DNA from: Georgenia yuyongxinii
GTDB lineage: Bacteria > Actinomycetota > Actinomycetes > Actinomycetales > Actinomycetaceae
DNA length: 64,000 nucleotides
Direction of reading: 5' to 3'
NCBI RefSeq assembly: GCF_006352065.1
Contig: NZ_CP040915.1
Span: 2,046,001 to 2,110,000, forward strand
Part shown: positions 26,353 through 34,981 of the stretch, piece by piece
Layout: each line of letters opens with the position of its first letter
Position numbering within the stretch: position 1 is the first letter of the stretch
The notes under the pieces: model-generated
What the model was told of the DNA's origin: nothing
What the model saw: only the letters and a program-made list of their open reading frames with translations
Database searches by the model: none
Program-made: the position numbers and the translations under genes

Positions 26353-26811
26353 ATGAAGCCTTCCGAAGCCGCCAAGGTCCTCACCTACGTCGCCGCGTTC
26401 AACGGTCGCACCGTCGGCAAGACCGACGCCATGGCATGGGCCGACGCCCTCCACCCTGACGTCACCTACGAGGACGCCAAGACCGCCGTTGCGCAGCACT
26501 TCGCCGAGTCGACCGACTGGTGCATGCCCGCCCACATCAACCAGCGCGTCAAGACCATCTGGCGGGAGAGGGTCGACGCCATCGGCGGGGCCGTGCCACC
26601 CCCTCCTGACTCCATCGCCGACCGGCCCGGCCACTGCTACAGCGAGTGGCATCAGGTCTTCCTGCGTGCCGTGAAGATCGGTGCCACCCCGGAAGAAGCC
26701 GACCAGCAAGCCTGCGCAGCCGTGCAGATCACTCGCGCTCCCAACGATCCCCTCCGCTCACTCTCCTGGCGCCGGGCACAGCGTGAACAGCAGCAGCTCG
26801 GCGCCGCCTGA
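26353..26811 (+). CDS. Hypothetical phage replication-associated protein
   Basis: A 152-residue, mostly helical protein. It begins MKPSEAAKVLTYVAAFNGRT, followed by DAMAWADALHPDVTYEDAK. This block recurs in actinophage early regions next to replication genes, where it is sometimes called a helicase loader. There are no catalytic motifs. It starts 2 nt after the preceding gene and shares one base with the next. Confidence 0.6.
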   Translation: MKPSEAAKVLTYVAAFNGRTVGKTDAMAWADALHPDVTYEDAKTAVAQHFAESTDWCMPAHINQRVKTIWRERVDAIGGAVPPPPDSIADRPGHCYSEWHQVFLRAVKIGATPEEADQQACAAVQITRAPNDPLRSLSWRRAQREQQQLGAA

Positions 26812-27740
26812 TGTCACGCCGGCACGACCCACGCGCCCTCGACACCCCTGAGCGGTCAGAGGGCGCGTGGGAGTACGAGACGTGGGCGGCACAGTGGGGC
26901 GACACCGAGACGACCACCCCACCGGCGGACTGGCAGGTCGCATGGGCGGACACCACCATCAGCACCGTCGAGAAGGTCTGGTCCGAGCAAGGCGCCAAGC
27001 TGTACGCCCCACACCGGTACAAGTGGTTGCGCGACGACCTCCACACCTGGCTGCTCATCGAGGCCCAGAAGGTCGCCGACTGGTACGTGCCCGTCCCCTG
27101 CCCCGACCCCGAGGGCATGTGGGCCGCGACCCTCTGGCGCACCCTCCGCAAGTCGGCCCGGTGGCACTTCGGCACCGTCGCCAAGACCGTCGAAGAACAA
27201 GACGCCTACCACCGAGGCGTGACGTCCACCAACTACCTCACGGCAGAAGTCGGCGATGCGTGGCTACCCCGCCACGCGATCCACGGCGACGACTGGACCA
27301 GCCGAGACCCCGCCGACGTCGTCGGCCGTGTCGAAGCCCTCGCCGAGAAGGTCCGCCAGGCCGAGACCTACACCCGCGAGCAGGGCAGCACGTACACCAC
27401 CGAGACGTCCCCGTACTGCTCCGAGCCCCTATGCACCCAGCCCGTCGACATCAACGGGCAGTGCCGGCCCCACTACGAGAAGGAACGACGCCTCTGGGGC
27501 AACGTAAACGGGCGCCTCTGCAACATCCCGGGGTGCGGCAGGCCCCACCGCTCACGGGGACTGTGCAACACCCACCAGGCCCAGCTGCGCGGCGGCAGGC
27601 TCCCCGCCGAGTACATGCAGTACGCCGAGGCCAAGCAGCAGCCCGCCACCGGGTGCCAGGTCCCCGGCTGCGACAGGCCCCACGACGCCCGCGGGTACTG
27701 CGCCAAGCACTACGCCATATGGCGCAAGGGCACGCTGTGA
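26811..27740 (+). CDS. Phage protein with three C-terminal zinc-finger repeats
   Basis: A 309-residue protein. The N-terminal about 200 residues are unrecognised, rich in Trp and acidic residues, and may be a DNA-associated domain. The C-terminus has three consecutive CCCH repeats: CSEPLCTQPV...CRPHY, CNIPGCGRPHRSRGLCNTH and CQVPGCDRPHDARGYCAKH. Each has C-x4-C-x9-C-x2-H spacing. This finger type occurs in many actinophage proteins and probably binds nucleic acid. It shares one base with the previous stop. Confidence 0.7.
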   Translation: MSRRHDPRALDTPERSEGAWEYETWAAQWGDTETTTPPADWQVAWADTTISTVEKVWSEQGAKLYAPHRYKWLRDDLHTWLLIEAQKVADWYVPVPCPDPEGMWAATLWRTLRKSARWHFGTVAKTVEEQDAYHRGVTSTNYLTAEVGDAWLPRHAIHGDDWTSRDPADVVGRVEALAEKVRQAETYTREQGSTYTTETSPYCSEPLCTQPVDINGQCRPHYEKERRLWGNVNGRLCNIPGCGRPHRSRGLCNTHQAQLRGGRLPAEYMQYAEAKQQPATGCQVPGCDRPHDARGYCAKHYAIWRKGTL

Positions 27741-27946
27741 GCGGGGCACAGGCGAGGGCAGGTCACACCCTCCCAAAATGCCCCCACCCCCCTACCGGGC
27801 AGCAAGGCGCACACCGCTGCCCCCACCGATGCGCGCACGCCCCATGCCCCCGAGGCCCAGCCCCGGCCCGTCCCCACGCGGAGCCGACGGGATCACCGGC
27901 GCGAGCAGTTCAACATCTGCGGAAGCGAGGCAAACACCATGAGTAA
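27737..27946 (+). CDS. Possible small Cys/His/Pro-rich protein
   Basis: A 69-residue frame that starts at GTG in a 4-nt overlap with the preceding stop and ends 8 nt inside the HNH gene. The composition is low-complexity (CPHPPTGQQGAHRCPHRCAH), with repeated C/H pairs. It may be real given the overlaps, or simply a GC-rich open frame. No family is recognised. Confidence 0.3.
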   Translation: MSGAQARAGHTLPKCPHPPTGQQGAHRCPHRCAHAPCPRGPAPARPHAEPTGSPARAVQHLRKRGKHHE

Positions 27947-28190
27947 ACATTCATCAGCCGGTTCAGCATGGCAAGCAATCAGATTGAGAATCCTGCAGCG
28001 CGACGGCTACACGTGCGCGTACTGCGGCAGGGAAGCAGACACGGTTGATCACATCGTCGCGAAAGCGAACGGCGGAACAGATGATGAATCGAATCTGATT
28101 GCAGCTTGCAGGACGTGCAACGGGTACAAACAGGACCGCCAACAGATCAGGGTCCCCTACGTCAATACCAAATGGCTGACCAGCGTCTGA
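27939..28190 (+). CDS. Phage HNH endonuclease
   Basis: An 83-residue HNH nuclease. The zinc pairs are C26/C29 (CAYC) and C57/C60 (CRTC). The catalytic motif is D37-H38 (VDHIVAKANGG) with N52 (ESNLIAAC). It lies immediately before the terminase genes, as in HK97-type cos phages where the HNH protein assists TerL in cohesive-end cleavage. Its coding sequence is visibly less GC-rich than its neighbours (for example codons ATC, AAA, GAA, AAT), which suggests separate acquisition. Confidence 0.88.
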   Translation: MSKHSSAGSAWQAIRLRILQRDGYTCAYCGREADTVDHIVAKANGGTDDESNLIAACRTCNGYKQDRQQIRVPYVNTKWLTSV

Positions 28191-28316
28191 TTCGGTCGAG
28201 GCTGGTCAACGCCGCCGAGTCGAGATCGGCCCGTTTCTTTAGCAGGGCCCCGGCAGCCCCGCCCCCAACTGTCGTTTTCATGCGTGAAGCTTCAAATATT
28301 CGGAGGAGGTGGCCAG
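28191..28316. other. Gap between HNH and terminase; candidate cos region
   Basis: This 126-nt AT-richer gap separates the HNH gene from terS. In cos phages the packaging site lies about here. No definite cos motif can be read from one copy. Confidence 0.25.
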
Positions 28317-28565
28317 ATGGCTGCCAGGACGTTCGTGTCGTCGCTGAGGTCGTTCCAGAAGGCGTCGCCGTGGTTGGGCCCGGAGCATGACCCGGCGCTG
28401 GTGATGCTCGAGGCGATGGCGAAGGAGTTGGACGGCGGGGAGCTGACCCCGGCGCTGCTGTCGCAGTTCGGTCTGGCCTATCGGTCGCTGCAGAAGCTGG
28501 CCCCGCGGTCGGACCGGGGCGAGGTGGACCCGTTGGACGAGGTCCTGGCCGAGCGGGGGCGCTGA
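28317..28565 (+). CDS. Terminase small subunit-like protein
   Basis: An 82-residue helical protein (MAARTFVSSLRSFQKASPWL at the N-terminus, then ALVMLEAMAKELDGG). It ends directly against the large terminase gene. Length, position and helical character fit a minimal DNA-recognition subunit of the packaging motor. A strong GGAGGAGG lies 8 nt before the ATG. The assignment rests mainly on position. Confidence 0.65.
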   Translation: MAARTFVSSLRSFQKASPWLGPEHDPALVMLEAMAKELDGGELTPALLSQFGLAYRSLQKLAPRSDRGEVDPLDEVLAERGR

Positions 28566-30008
28566 GTGGTGTTCGCACCGGCGTTGATGACCCCGCCGCT
28601 GTCGGAGGACTTCACCACCGATGGTGACTGGCTGTTGCGGTTCGCGGACCTGGCGTGGTGCACCCCGGAGTCGCCGGCGGGGATCGAGTTGGACGCGTGG
28701 CAGCGGGAGTTGCTGCGTCGGATGCTGGAGACGTATCCGCCGGGGCACGAGCGGGCCGGGGAGTTGCGTTACAGGCAGGTGCTGGTGTCTCTGGGGCGCC
28801 AGAACGGTAAGTCTGTGATCGGGGCACTGCTGGGTCTGTACGGCCTTCTGCGGGCCCCTGGTGCGCTCGTGATCGGTGTGGCGTCGACGGCGGAGCAGGC
28901 GCGGATCATCTACGACCGGACCATGTTCGTGATCAACCAGAACCCCACGCTCAAGCGCCGGTTCGAGCGGCTGACCGACACTCGCGGCATCCAGGCCAAG
29001 GACGGCAGCAAGTACGAGATCAAGGCAGCGAAGTCCGCCGCGGTGCAGGGCCTGCCCGTCTCGCTCGGCCTGTTCGACGAGCTGCACATCGCCCGGGAGG
29101 AGGTGTGGCAGGCGCTGGTCAACGGCACCGGTGGCCGCAAGGACGGGATCGTGGTGGGGATCACCACGGCCGGGGATGATGAGTCGGCGCTGCTGAAGGG
29201 CCTGTACGACCTGGCGAAGAGGGCCGCGGGCGGGGAGGCGACCCTGGAGCGGTTCGGGGCGTTCATCTGGGAGGCCCCGGCGTCACGGGTGCCTGAGGAC
29301 GACGGCGAGCTGCTGGAGTTCCTCAAGGCGGCGAACCCGGCACTGGCCGATGGGCGACTCGACGCCCAGAACCTCATCAGCGACATCCGCGCCATGCCCG
29401 AGCCCGACGTCATCAGGTACCGCCTCAACCGCTTCCTCGACTCCTCCGCCGCCTCGTTCCTGTCCCAGGACCAGTGGGTGGCCGCCGGCCGTGGGGATGG
29501 AGAGACGTTCCCCGAGGGGCGCCCGGTGTTTGCCGTTGACCGGTCCCCGGACTGGGGGTTCGCCACGGTGACCGCGAACGTGAAGGTCGACGGGGTGACG
29601 CACACCGAGGTCGTGGCGTCGCTGGTGAACCCCACGCTCGAGCGGCTGCTGCAGGTGTGCACGCAACTGTCGGTGCACTCGCCGTCCATGTTCGTGATGG
29701 ACGGGTACGCGTTGCGGGATCTCGGCGGGGAGCTCAAGCGGCGGGGCCTGCAGGTGCGCATCTGCACTCAGGGTGACGTCGTGAATGCGTCGAGCCTGTT
29801 CTATTCCAAGGTCGTGCGCCGGGAATTGCGCCACGGCAATGACGGGCTGTTGTCGGTGCAGATTCCTCGCACGGTGCGCCGGAACGTGGGCGAGGCGTTC
29901 CGGATCTCCCGGAAGGATTCCTCGGTCGAGATTGACGCGGTGCTTGCGACGGCATTGGGAGTGTGGGCGGCCGAGGTTGAGACCGATGTCCCGGTGCAAA
30001 TCTTCTAA
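28566..30008 (+). CDS. Phage terminase large subunit
   Basis: A 480-residue packaging ATPase/nuclease. The Walker A-like motif is SLGRQNGKS (about 75-83) and Walker B is LGLFDELH (D171, E172). GITTAGDD follows as coupling motif. The C-terminal RNase H-like nuclease includes VFAVDRSPDWG and FVMDGYALRD. The start is GTG, one codon after the small-subunit stop. It belongs to the Terminase_1 type found in HK97-like siphophages. Confidence 0.95.
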   Translation: MVFAPALMTPPLSEDFTTDGDWLLRFADLAWCTPESPAGIELDAWQRELLRRMLETYPPGHERAGELRYRQVLVSLGRQNGKSVIGALLGLYGLLRAPGALVIGVASTAEQARIIYDRTMFVINQNPTLKRRFERLTDTRGIQAKDGSKYEIKAAKSAAVQGLPVSLGLFDELHIAREEVWQALVNGTGGRKDGIVVGITTAGDDESALLKGLYDLAKRAAGGEATLERFGAFIWEAPASRVPEDDGELLEFLKAANPALADGRLDAQNLISDIRAMPEPDVIRYRLNRFLDSSAASFLSQDQWVAAGRGDGETFPEGRPVFAVDRSPDWGFATVTANVKVDGVTHTEVVASLVNPTLERLLQVCTQLSVHSPSMFVMDGYALRDLGGELKRRGLQVRICTQGDVVNASSLFYSKVVRRELRHGNDGLLSVQIPRTVRRNVGEAFRISRKDSSVEIDAVLATALGVWAAEVETDVPVQIF

Positions 30009-30089
30009 AGCCCCGGCGCGCCCTGCGAATAGACTTGCATTAGCCGGTATAGTTATGCGTATGCGGTAGGACACTTCCTTGGAGGCTGG

Positions 30090-31214
30090 ATGGGCTGGTG
30101 GGCGTCGTCAAAGTCATGGCTCCTCGGAGCCGACGATTCCGCTCACCTTCAGGCCAGGGCAGAGACGCCCCCGCCGTCGGACCCGTCAACGGCTCGCATA
30201 GCGCCTGCCAGGACTGACCTCTCGACTGCCTCGGCGCTGTCGCTGCCGTCGGTGTACCGGGCCGTGTCGATCTTGGCCACCGGTGTCTCCCAGCTCACGG
30301 TGGACGTGTGGCGCGGTGACGAGCCCTCGCCTCGCGTCCCGGCCTGGGTGCGTCGCCCCGACATCAAGGTGTCCCGGTCGGCGTTCTTCGAGCAGACCAC
30401 GGTAGGCCTGGCGGTGACCGGCAACGCGTTCTGGCGGGTGCACCGCGACTCGGCAGCCGACCCGGTGCAGGCACTGACGGTCCTGAACCCGCATGACGTC
30501 GTGATCAACGAGGACGGCACCTACGGCTACCAGAACCAGCGGCCGCTGCAGGACTGGCAGGTGCAGCACCTCGCCCTGCTGCGGGTGCCAGGCGCCCGGT
30601 ACGGCCTCGGCCCGATCCAGGCCGCCCGCGCCGACCTGGCCGGCGTGCTCGATCTGCGCGACTACGCCGCCGAGTGGTTCAACACCGCCGGTGTGCCCAA
30701 CGGAGTGCTGTCCACCGAGCAGGTCCTCGCGCCGGATCAGGCGGCGCAGTACAAGAAGCAGTGGATGGAGCAGCAGTCCCACAAGAACGGCCCCGCGGTC
30801 CTGGGGGCCGGGATCGCGTACTCGCCGATCATGCTGTCCCCGAAGGACGCCCAGTTCCTTGAGTCGCGCCGGTACACGGTCACGGAGATCGCCCGCCTGT
30901 TCGGCATCCCTGCGTCGTTGATGCTCGCCACGGTCGACGGGGCGGCGATGACTTACCAGAACGTCGCGGACGCGGACCTGTCGTTCGCCCGGTGGACGTT
31001 GGTGCAGTACCTGCGCGAGATCGAGGAAGCGATCTCCACTCTGCTGCCCCGTGGCACCGAGGCCCGGTTCAACCTTGACGCCGTGCTGCGCCCCTCGACG
31101 AAGGCCCGGTACGACGCCCACAAGATCGCCATCGAGGCCGGGTTCCTCACCGTTGACGAGGTCCGTGCCATCGAGGGCCTCAAGCCACTGCCAATGAGGG
31201 AGCCCCACCGATGA
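30090..31214 (+). CDS. HK97-family phage portal protein
   Basis: A 374-residue portal that forms the dodecameric DNA gateway of the capsid. Family blocks are visible: VYRAVSILATGVSQLTVDVW, TVGLAVTGNAFWRVHRD, DYAAEWFNTAGVPNGVLS and ARLFGIPASLMLATVDGAAM. It lies 81 nt after terL with TTGGAGG upstream. Its stop overlaps the protease-capsid start (ATGA). Confidence 0.95.
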   Translation: MGWWASSKSWLLGADDSAHLQARAETPPPSDPSTARIAPARTDLSTASALSLPSVYRAVSILATGVSQLTVDVWRGDEPSPRVPAWVRRPDIKVSRSAFFEQTTVGLAVTGNAFWRVHRDSAADPVQALTVLNPHDVVINEDGTYGYQNQRPLQDWQVQHLALLRVPGARYGLGPIQAARADLAGVLDLRDYAAEWFNTAGVPNGVLSTEQVLAPDQAAQYKKQWMEQQSHKNGPAVLGAGIAYSPIMLSPKDAQFLESRRYTVTEIARLFGIPASLMLATVDGAAMTYQNVADADLSFARWTLVQYLREIEEAISTLLPRGTEARFNLDAVLRPSTKARYDAHKIAIEAGFLTVDEVRAIEGLKPLPMREPHR

Positions 31215-32731
31215 GCGAAGAGCTGTTGACGCGGGAGGCGACGTTCACGGCCTCCGATGTGGAGGCCCGTGAGGTCGTCGGTATCGCGGTGCCGTGGGAG
31301 CAGCCCACGGACCTGGCCGGCTACAGGGAGCAGTTCGCCCGAGGGTCCGTCGTGGACTCCGACGAGGCGCTGCTGTTCTACGGGCACGCCGAGCCCATCG
31401 GCCGGGTGATCCGCGCCGAGGACACCGACGCCGGGTGGGAGATCACCGCCCGCATCTCAGAGACCGCCCGCGGGGACGAGGTCCTCACGTTGCTGCGGGA
31501 CGAGGTGCTGACGAAGTTCTCGGTCGGGTTCCGCCCGGTGGAGGCACGCACCGAGGAAGACGGGTTGGTCACCCGCACGAAGGTCAACGTCCGGGAGGTC
31601 TCGGTCGTGCCGTTCCCCGCTTATGCGGGGGCATCCATCAGTGAGGTCCGTGAGCGGCCCTCCGACGAGGCGCACCAGCGCCAGGAAGGGGCAGACATGC
31701 CCGACAACGTGACTGCCGCGGACCTGGAGCAGGTCCGCGCATCCATCGAGGACCTCGACCGTGAGGTTCGCATGATCCAGACCGACAAGCCCACCGAGCC
31801 GGTGGTGGACACCCGCTCCGCCGGTGAGGTGCTCAAGGCCATCGCCTCCGGTGACGAGGCCGAGCTGCGCGCCTACACCGGTGGCACGACCGCCGACACG
31901 GTCGCGAAGAACGGCTGGGTCGGTGACCTGACCCGCCTGGTCGACGAGGCCGCCACCCTGCGTGGGCTGTTCTCCACCGGCAACCTCCCGGCCGAGGGTA
32001 ACTTCATCGAGTACGCCGTCCTGGGTGAGAACACAGCCGTGGTCGGCGACCAGGGCGGCGAGGGCAAGGACCTGCCGTACGGCAAGGTGACGGTCACCAC
32101 GGCCACCGCCCCGGTGAAGACCTACGGCGGGTACACGCAGCTGACCCGGCAGGAGATCGAGCGGTCCTCCGTGGCCATCCTCGACCACAACCTGCGCGCC
32201 CAGTCCATCGCCACCGGCAAGGCCCTCAACGCCGCGTTCCGCACCTTCTACGCCGCCCAGGTGGCCGCACAGACCTCCGCCGGCAACACGGTCGAGATCC
32301 CCGCCGCCGCGGACTACACCGACTGGCTCGGTGCCGTCGTGGACGCCGCTGAGAAGTACGAGGACCTCGGAGTCTCCCTCGACGCCCTGGTCGTGGACAA
32401 GACGATCTTCAAGACGCTGCTGGGCTTCACCGGTAGTGACGGCCGCCCGATGATGAGCGTCGACGGGTCCGGCGCGAACACTGTCGGCTCCCTCGATGTC
32501 AAGGCCATCTCCGGGTCGCTCGCCACGATCCCGGTGCGGCTGAACGCCAAGCAGGCGGCCCCGGGTGCCGCGTTCGTGAACCGGCTCGCCATCCGGTCCT
32601 ACAACAGCCCCGCGGTGCGCCTGCAGGACGAGAACATCATCAACCTGTCCAAGGACTTCAGCGTCTACCTGTACAGCGCCCTGGCGGCGGAGATCCCCGC
32701 CGCGATCGTCCCGGTCGTCGAGGCGGCCTGA
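31211..32731 (+). CDS. Prohead protease-major capsid protein fusion
   Basis: A 506-residue polyprotein. Residues 1-150 are an HK97-type prohead serine protease: LLFYGHAEPIGRVI contains the catalytic His, and TKFSVGFRPV the catalytic Ser. Residues about 163-506 are an HK97-fold major capsid protein with a delta-like helical segment (DLEQVRASIEDLDREVRMIQ), then VTTATAPVKTYGGYTQLTRQ and a typical C-terminal axial domain. A methionine at residue 163 (31697), preceded by AGGAAGGGG, could also start free capsid protein of 344 residues. Most relatives encode the two proteins separately. Confidence 0.9.
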   Translation: MSEELLTREATFTASDVEAREVVGIAVPWEQPTDLAGYREQFARGSVVDSDEALLFYGHAEPIGRVIRAEDTDAGWEITARISETARGDEVLTLLRDEVLTKFSVGFRPVEARTEEDGLVTRTKVNVREVSVVPFPAYAGASISEVRERPSDEAHQRQEGADMPDNVTAADLEQVRASIEDLDREVRMIQTDKPTEPVVDTRSAGEVLKAIASGDEAELRAYTGGTTADTVAKNGWVGDLTRLVDEAATLRGLFSTGNLPAEGNFIEYAVLGENTAVVGDQGGEGKDLPYGKVTVTTATAPVKTYGGYTQLTRQEIERSSVAILDHNLRAQSIATGKALNAAFRTFYAAQVAAQTSAGNTVEIPAAADYTDWLGAVVDAAEKYEDLGVSLDALVVDKTIFKTLLGFTGSDGRPMMSVDGSGANTVGSLDVKAISGSLATIPVRLNAKQAAPGAAFVNRLAIRSYNSPAVRLQDENIINLSKDFSVYLYSALAAEIPAAIVPVVEAA

Positions 32732-32733
32732 CT

Positions 32734-33036
32734 GTGACCGCTGCCGACCTCCAGAAGTACGTAGGCGCCCACGAGGGTGACGCGACCTACGTCGAGTCGT
32801 GCTGGGCCGAGGCCGCGAGCCTCGTCGCCCAGTTCGTCGGTGACGCGACGGTGCCCGCTGAGGTCATCCGCCGCGCCACCCTGGAGGTTGGCAGCGAGCT
32901 GTACCACCGTCGCAGCGCCCCCAACGGGGTCGCCCAGTTCGCCAGCCTCGATGGCACCGCAGTACGCGTCGCCCGCGACCCGATGGTCGGTGCGTACCCG
33001 CTGCTGACCCGGTACGTCGGTGGGGGGTTCGCATGA
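32734..33036 (+). CDS. Head-tail connector protein
   Basis: A 100-residue helical protein in the usual position for an HK97 gp6-like adaptor that docks on the portal. It contains VESCWAEAASLVAQFV and IRRATLEVGSELYHRR. The start is GTG, 2 nt after the capsid stop, and the stop overlaps the next ATG. Confidence 0.75.
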   Translation: MTAADLQKYVGAHEGDATYVESCWAEAASLVAQFVGDATVPAEVIRRATLEVGSELYHRRSAPNGVAQFASLDGTAVRVARDPMVGAYPLLTRYVGGGFA

Positions 33037-33401
33037 GCCTGACCGACCACCGCACCACGCTGGCCGCCGCGCTCTCGGGGGCTGGTCTGCAGGTCGAGGC
33101 GCACTTGCCCGAACGAATCAACCCTCCGGTCGCGATCCTCACTCCCGGCACCCCGTACCTCGAGGGCGGGGACACCTACGGGTCGTACACGCTGCGGTTC
33201 ACCGTGCTGCTGGTGACGCCCACCGCGGCGAACGCGACCGCCACCACGGTACTGGACGAGCTGATCGTCAAGGCCGTGGCCGGGGTCGAGGGCGCCGACG
33301 GGTTCGGCCTGGAGCGGGTCGACCAGCCCGCGATGCTCCAGGCGAACAACGCCCAGTACATGTCCACGACCGTCGAAGTGCTCAAGCACATCAGGCTCTG
33401 A
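33033..33401 (+). CDS. Tail completion/minor tail protein
   Basis: A 122-residue protein with a helical start (LTDHRTTLAAALSGAGLQVE) and an alternating beta core (TYGSYTLRFTVLLVTPTAA). It resembles the small tail-terminator proteins found between connector and tail-tube genes. It overlaps the previous gene by 4 nt. The assignment is positional. Confidence 0.6.
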   Translation: MSLTDHRTTLAAALSGAGLQVEAHLPERINPPVAILTPGTPYLEGGDTYGSYTLRFTVLLVTPTAANATATTVLDELIVKAVAGVEGADGFGLERVDQPAMLQANNAQYMSTTVEVLKHIRL

Positions 33402-33411
33402 GGGAGGCGCT

Positions 33412-33822
33412 GTGGGGTCGACCCGGATCAAGTCCAACCGGCTCAGCTTTCGCCTCGGCGACGGCGAGGCCGACTTCTGGGCTGACCTGTCCGAGGTCGT
33501 CATGGACGCGGACCGGACCTACGTGCCGCTGCTGGCCGGCGGGTACCGGGCCCGTGAGGAGTGGTTCTTCGACGTCTCGGCGATCCAGTCCACCGCGCCC
33601 GGGTCGTTCTGGACGTTCCTGTTCGACCACGCCGGGGAGATGCACCCGTTCGGTTACGCCCCGCACGGCAACCCCATCCCGACCGTGGACGAGCCCCACT
33701 TCACGGGGATCGTCCAGATGCCGGCCCGCCCTTCCCTGGGTGGTGCCGCGTCCCCTGACGGCGAGTACAGCTTTGACGCTCGCCTGTTCATCATCTCCGG
33801 CCCACTGAGGGTCACCGAGTAA
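33412..33822 (+). CDS. Tail protein, paralogue 1
   Basis: A 136-residue beta-rich protein starting at GTG (MGSTRIKSNRLSFRLGDGEA). It is clearly homologous along its length to the next gene: both share FDVSAIQST/FTLSAIQST, the YAPHGN motif, EPHF and PSLGGAAS/PSVGGEAS. By position it is a tail-tube or tail-associated protein. The tandem pair probably arose by duplication. Confidence 0.7.
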   Translation: MGSTRIKSNRLSFRLGDGEADFWADLSEVVMDADRTYVPLLAGGYRAREEWFFDVSAIQSTAPGSFWTFLFDHAGEMHPFGYAPHGNPIPTVDEPHFTGIVQMPARPSLGGAASPDGEYSFDARLFIISGPLRVTE

Positions 33823-33839
33823 GGAACGGAGGCCCCCTC

Positions 33840-34271
33840 ATGGGCTCTACCCGCATCAAGGGCAACAAGCTCGCACTGAAGTTCGGCTCCCCGGCCGAGG
33901 ACTTCTGGGCAGACGCGACCAGCGTCGTCCTGGAGAACGAGGAGACCTCCGGCGACGGTGTCATCACCTTCGAGAACGCCGCCCAGGTCGACGACTCCCG
34001 GCAGTGGTTCTTCACCCTGTCCGCGATCCAGTCCACCGCCGCCACCAGCTTCTGGCGGTACCTGTGGGACAACACCGGCGAGACGGTGGCGTTCACCTAC
34101 GCTCCGCACGGCAACGCCGACCCCACCGACAGCGAGCCGCACTTCATCGGCACCTGCAAGATCGGGCCGAAGCCGTCGGTCGGTGGCGAGGCGTCCGCCA
34201 CGGGGGAGTACACCTTCGAGACCCGCCTCGACGTCGTCACCGGCCCCACGCTGGACGTCGGCGGGGCCTGA
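33840..34271 (+). CDS. Tail protein, paralogue 2 (probable major tail protein)
   Basis: A 143-residue paralogue of the upstream gene (MGSTRIKGNKLALKFGSPAE). It keeps the W-F-F-x-L-S-A-I-Q-S-T and F-T-Y-A-P-H-G-N blocks but is more acidic around DATSVVLENEETSG. It sits directly before the HK97 gp10-like, chaperone and tape measure genes, so one of the two copies is likely the tail-tube subunit. AGGAACGGAGG precedes the ATG. Confidence 0.7.
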   Translation: MGSTRIKGNKLALKFGSPAEDFWADATSVVLENEETSGDGVITFENAAQVDDSRQWFFTLSAIQSTAATSFWRYLWDNTGETVAFTYAPHGNADPTDSEPHFIGTCKIGPKPSVGGEASATGEYTFETRLDVVTGPTLDVGGA

Positions 34272-34273
34272 CC

Positions 34274-34681
34274 ATGGCGGGCGCGGGCGACTTCACCACC
34301 GACGGGCCGGTGAAGATCAAAGTCGAGGGGCTGAGGAAGACCGTCCGGGCGATGGAAGCCGCTGGCGCTTCCTCCCAGGACATGAAGGACCTCATGCACG
34401 CCCTGGGCCTGATCGTCGTCCGCGCCGCCCAGCCACGCTCACCGATCATCTCCGGCCGCCTGTCCGGTTCGCTGCGGGCCGGTCGGGGCAAGACCAAAGC
34501 AGTCGTGCGGGCCGGCGGGGCCCGCGCCCCGTACGCCGGGGTCATCCACTACGGGTGGCCCGCCCGCAACATCGCCGCGCACCCGTTCCTCGCGGACGCG
34601 CTGCAAGCCACCCGCTCGCAGATCTTCTCCGCCCTGAACGACGGGCTGGGAGACCTGCTCAAGAAGCACGACCTCACCTGA
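34274..34681 (+). CDS. HK97 gp10-like tail-component protein
   Basis: A 135-residue protein. The family pattern is visible: a helix (VEGLRKTVRAMEAAG), then AAQPRSPIISGRLSGSLRA, and YAGVIHYGWPARNIAAHPFL. This places it with HK97 gp10 neck/tail-component proteins, which have a conserved central G-x-L-x-x-S motif. It starts 2 nt after the previous stop. Calling it a neck protein is by family and position. Confidence 0.8.
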   Translation: MAGAGDFTTDGPVKIKVEGLRKTVRAMEAAGASSQDMKDLMHALGLIVVRAAQPRSPIISGRLSGSLRAGRGKTKAVVRAGGARAPYAGVIHYGWPARNIAAHPFLADALQATRSQIFSALNDGLGDLLKKHDLT

Positions 34682-34699
34682 CCACCACACGGAGGAACC

Positions 34700-34981
34700 A
34701 TGATCGACATCAACCGCCTCACGCTCGGAGAGATCGCCAAGGTCGAGGAGCTGTCCGGGCAGCCCATCTCCACCATCGGTGACGAGAAGGCACCCAAGGG
34801 CCTCGCCCTGGCCGCGCTCGCGTTCGTCGCCAAGCGCCGCGAGGACGCCAAGTTCTCCTGGAACGCCGCCCAGGAACTGACCATCGAGGACGCGAACACC
34901 ATCCTCGGCCTCGGTCAGGAGGTCACCGACGCCCCTTTGGACGGTGGCTCGGCGAAGCCGGCGAAGACCCGGACGAAGTAG
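34700..34981 (+). CDS. Tail assembly chaperone, zero-frame product
   Basis: A 93-residue chaperone (MIDINRLTLGEIAKVEELSG) that helps wrap the tape measure protein during tail assembly, equivalent to lambda gpG. It contains LALAALAFVAKRREDAKFSW. Near its end the heptamer CCCTTTG (34933-34939) is in the exact X-XXY-YYZ register for -1 slippage, and the -1 frame then stays open to 35118. CACGGAGG lies upstream of the ATG. Confidence 0.85.
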   Translation: MIDINRLTLGEIAKVEELSGQPISTIGDEKAPKGLALAALAFVAKRREDAKFSWNAAQELTIEDANTILGLGQEVTDAPLDGGSAKPAKTRTK

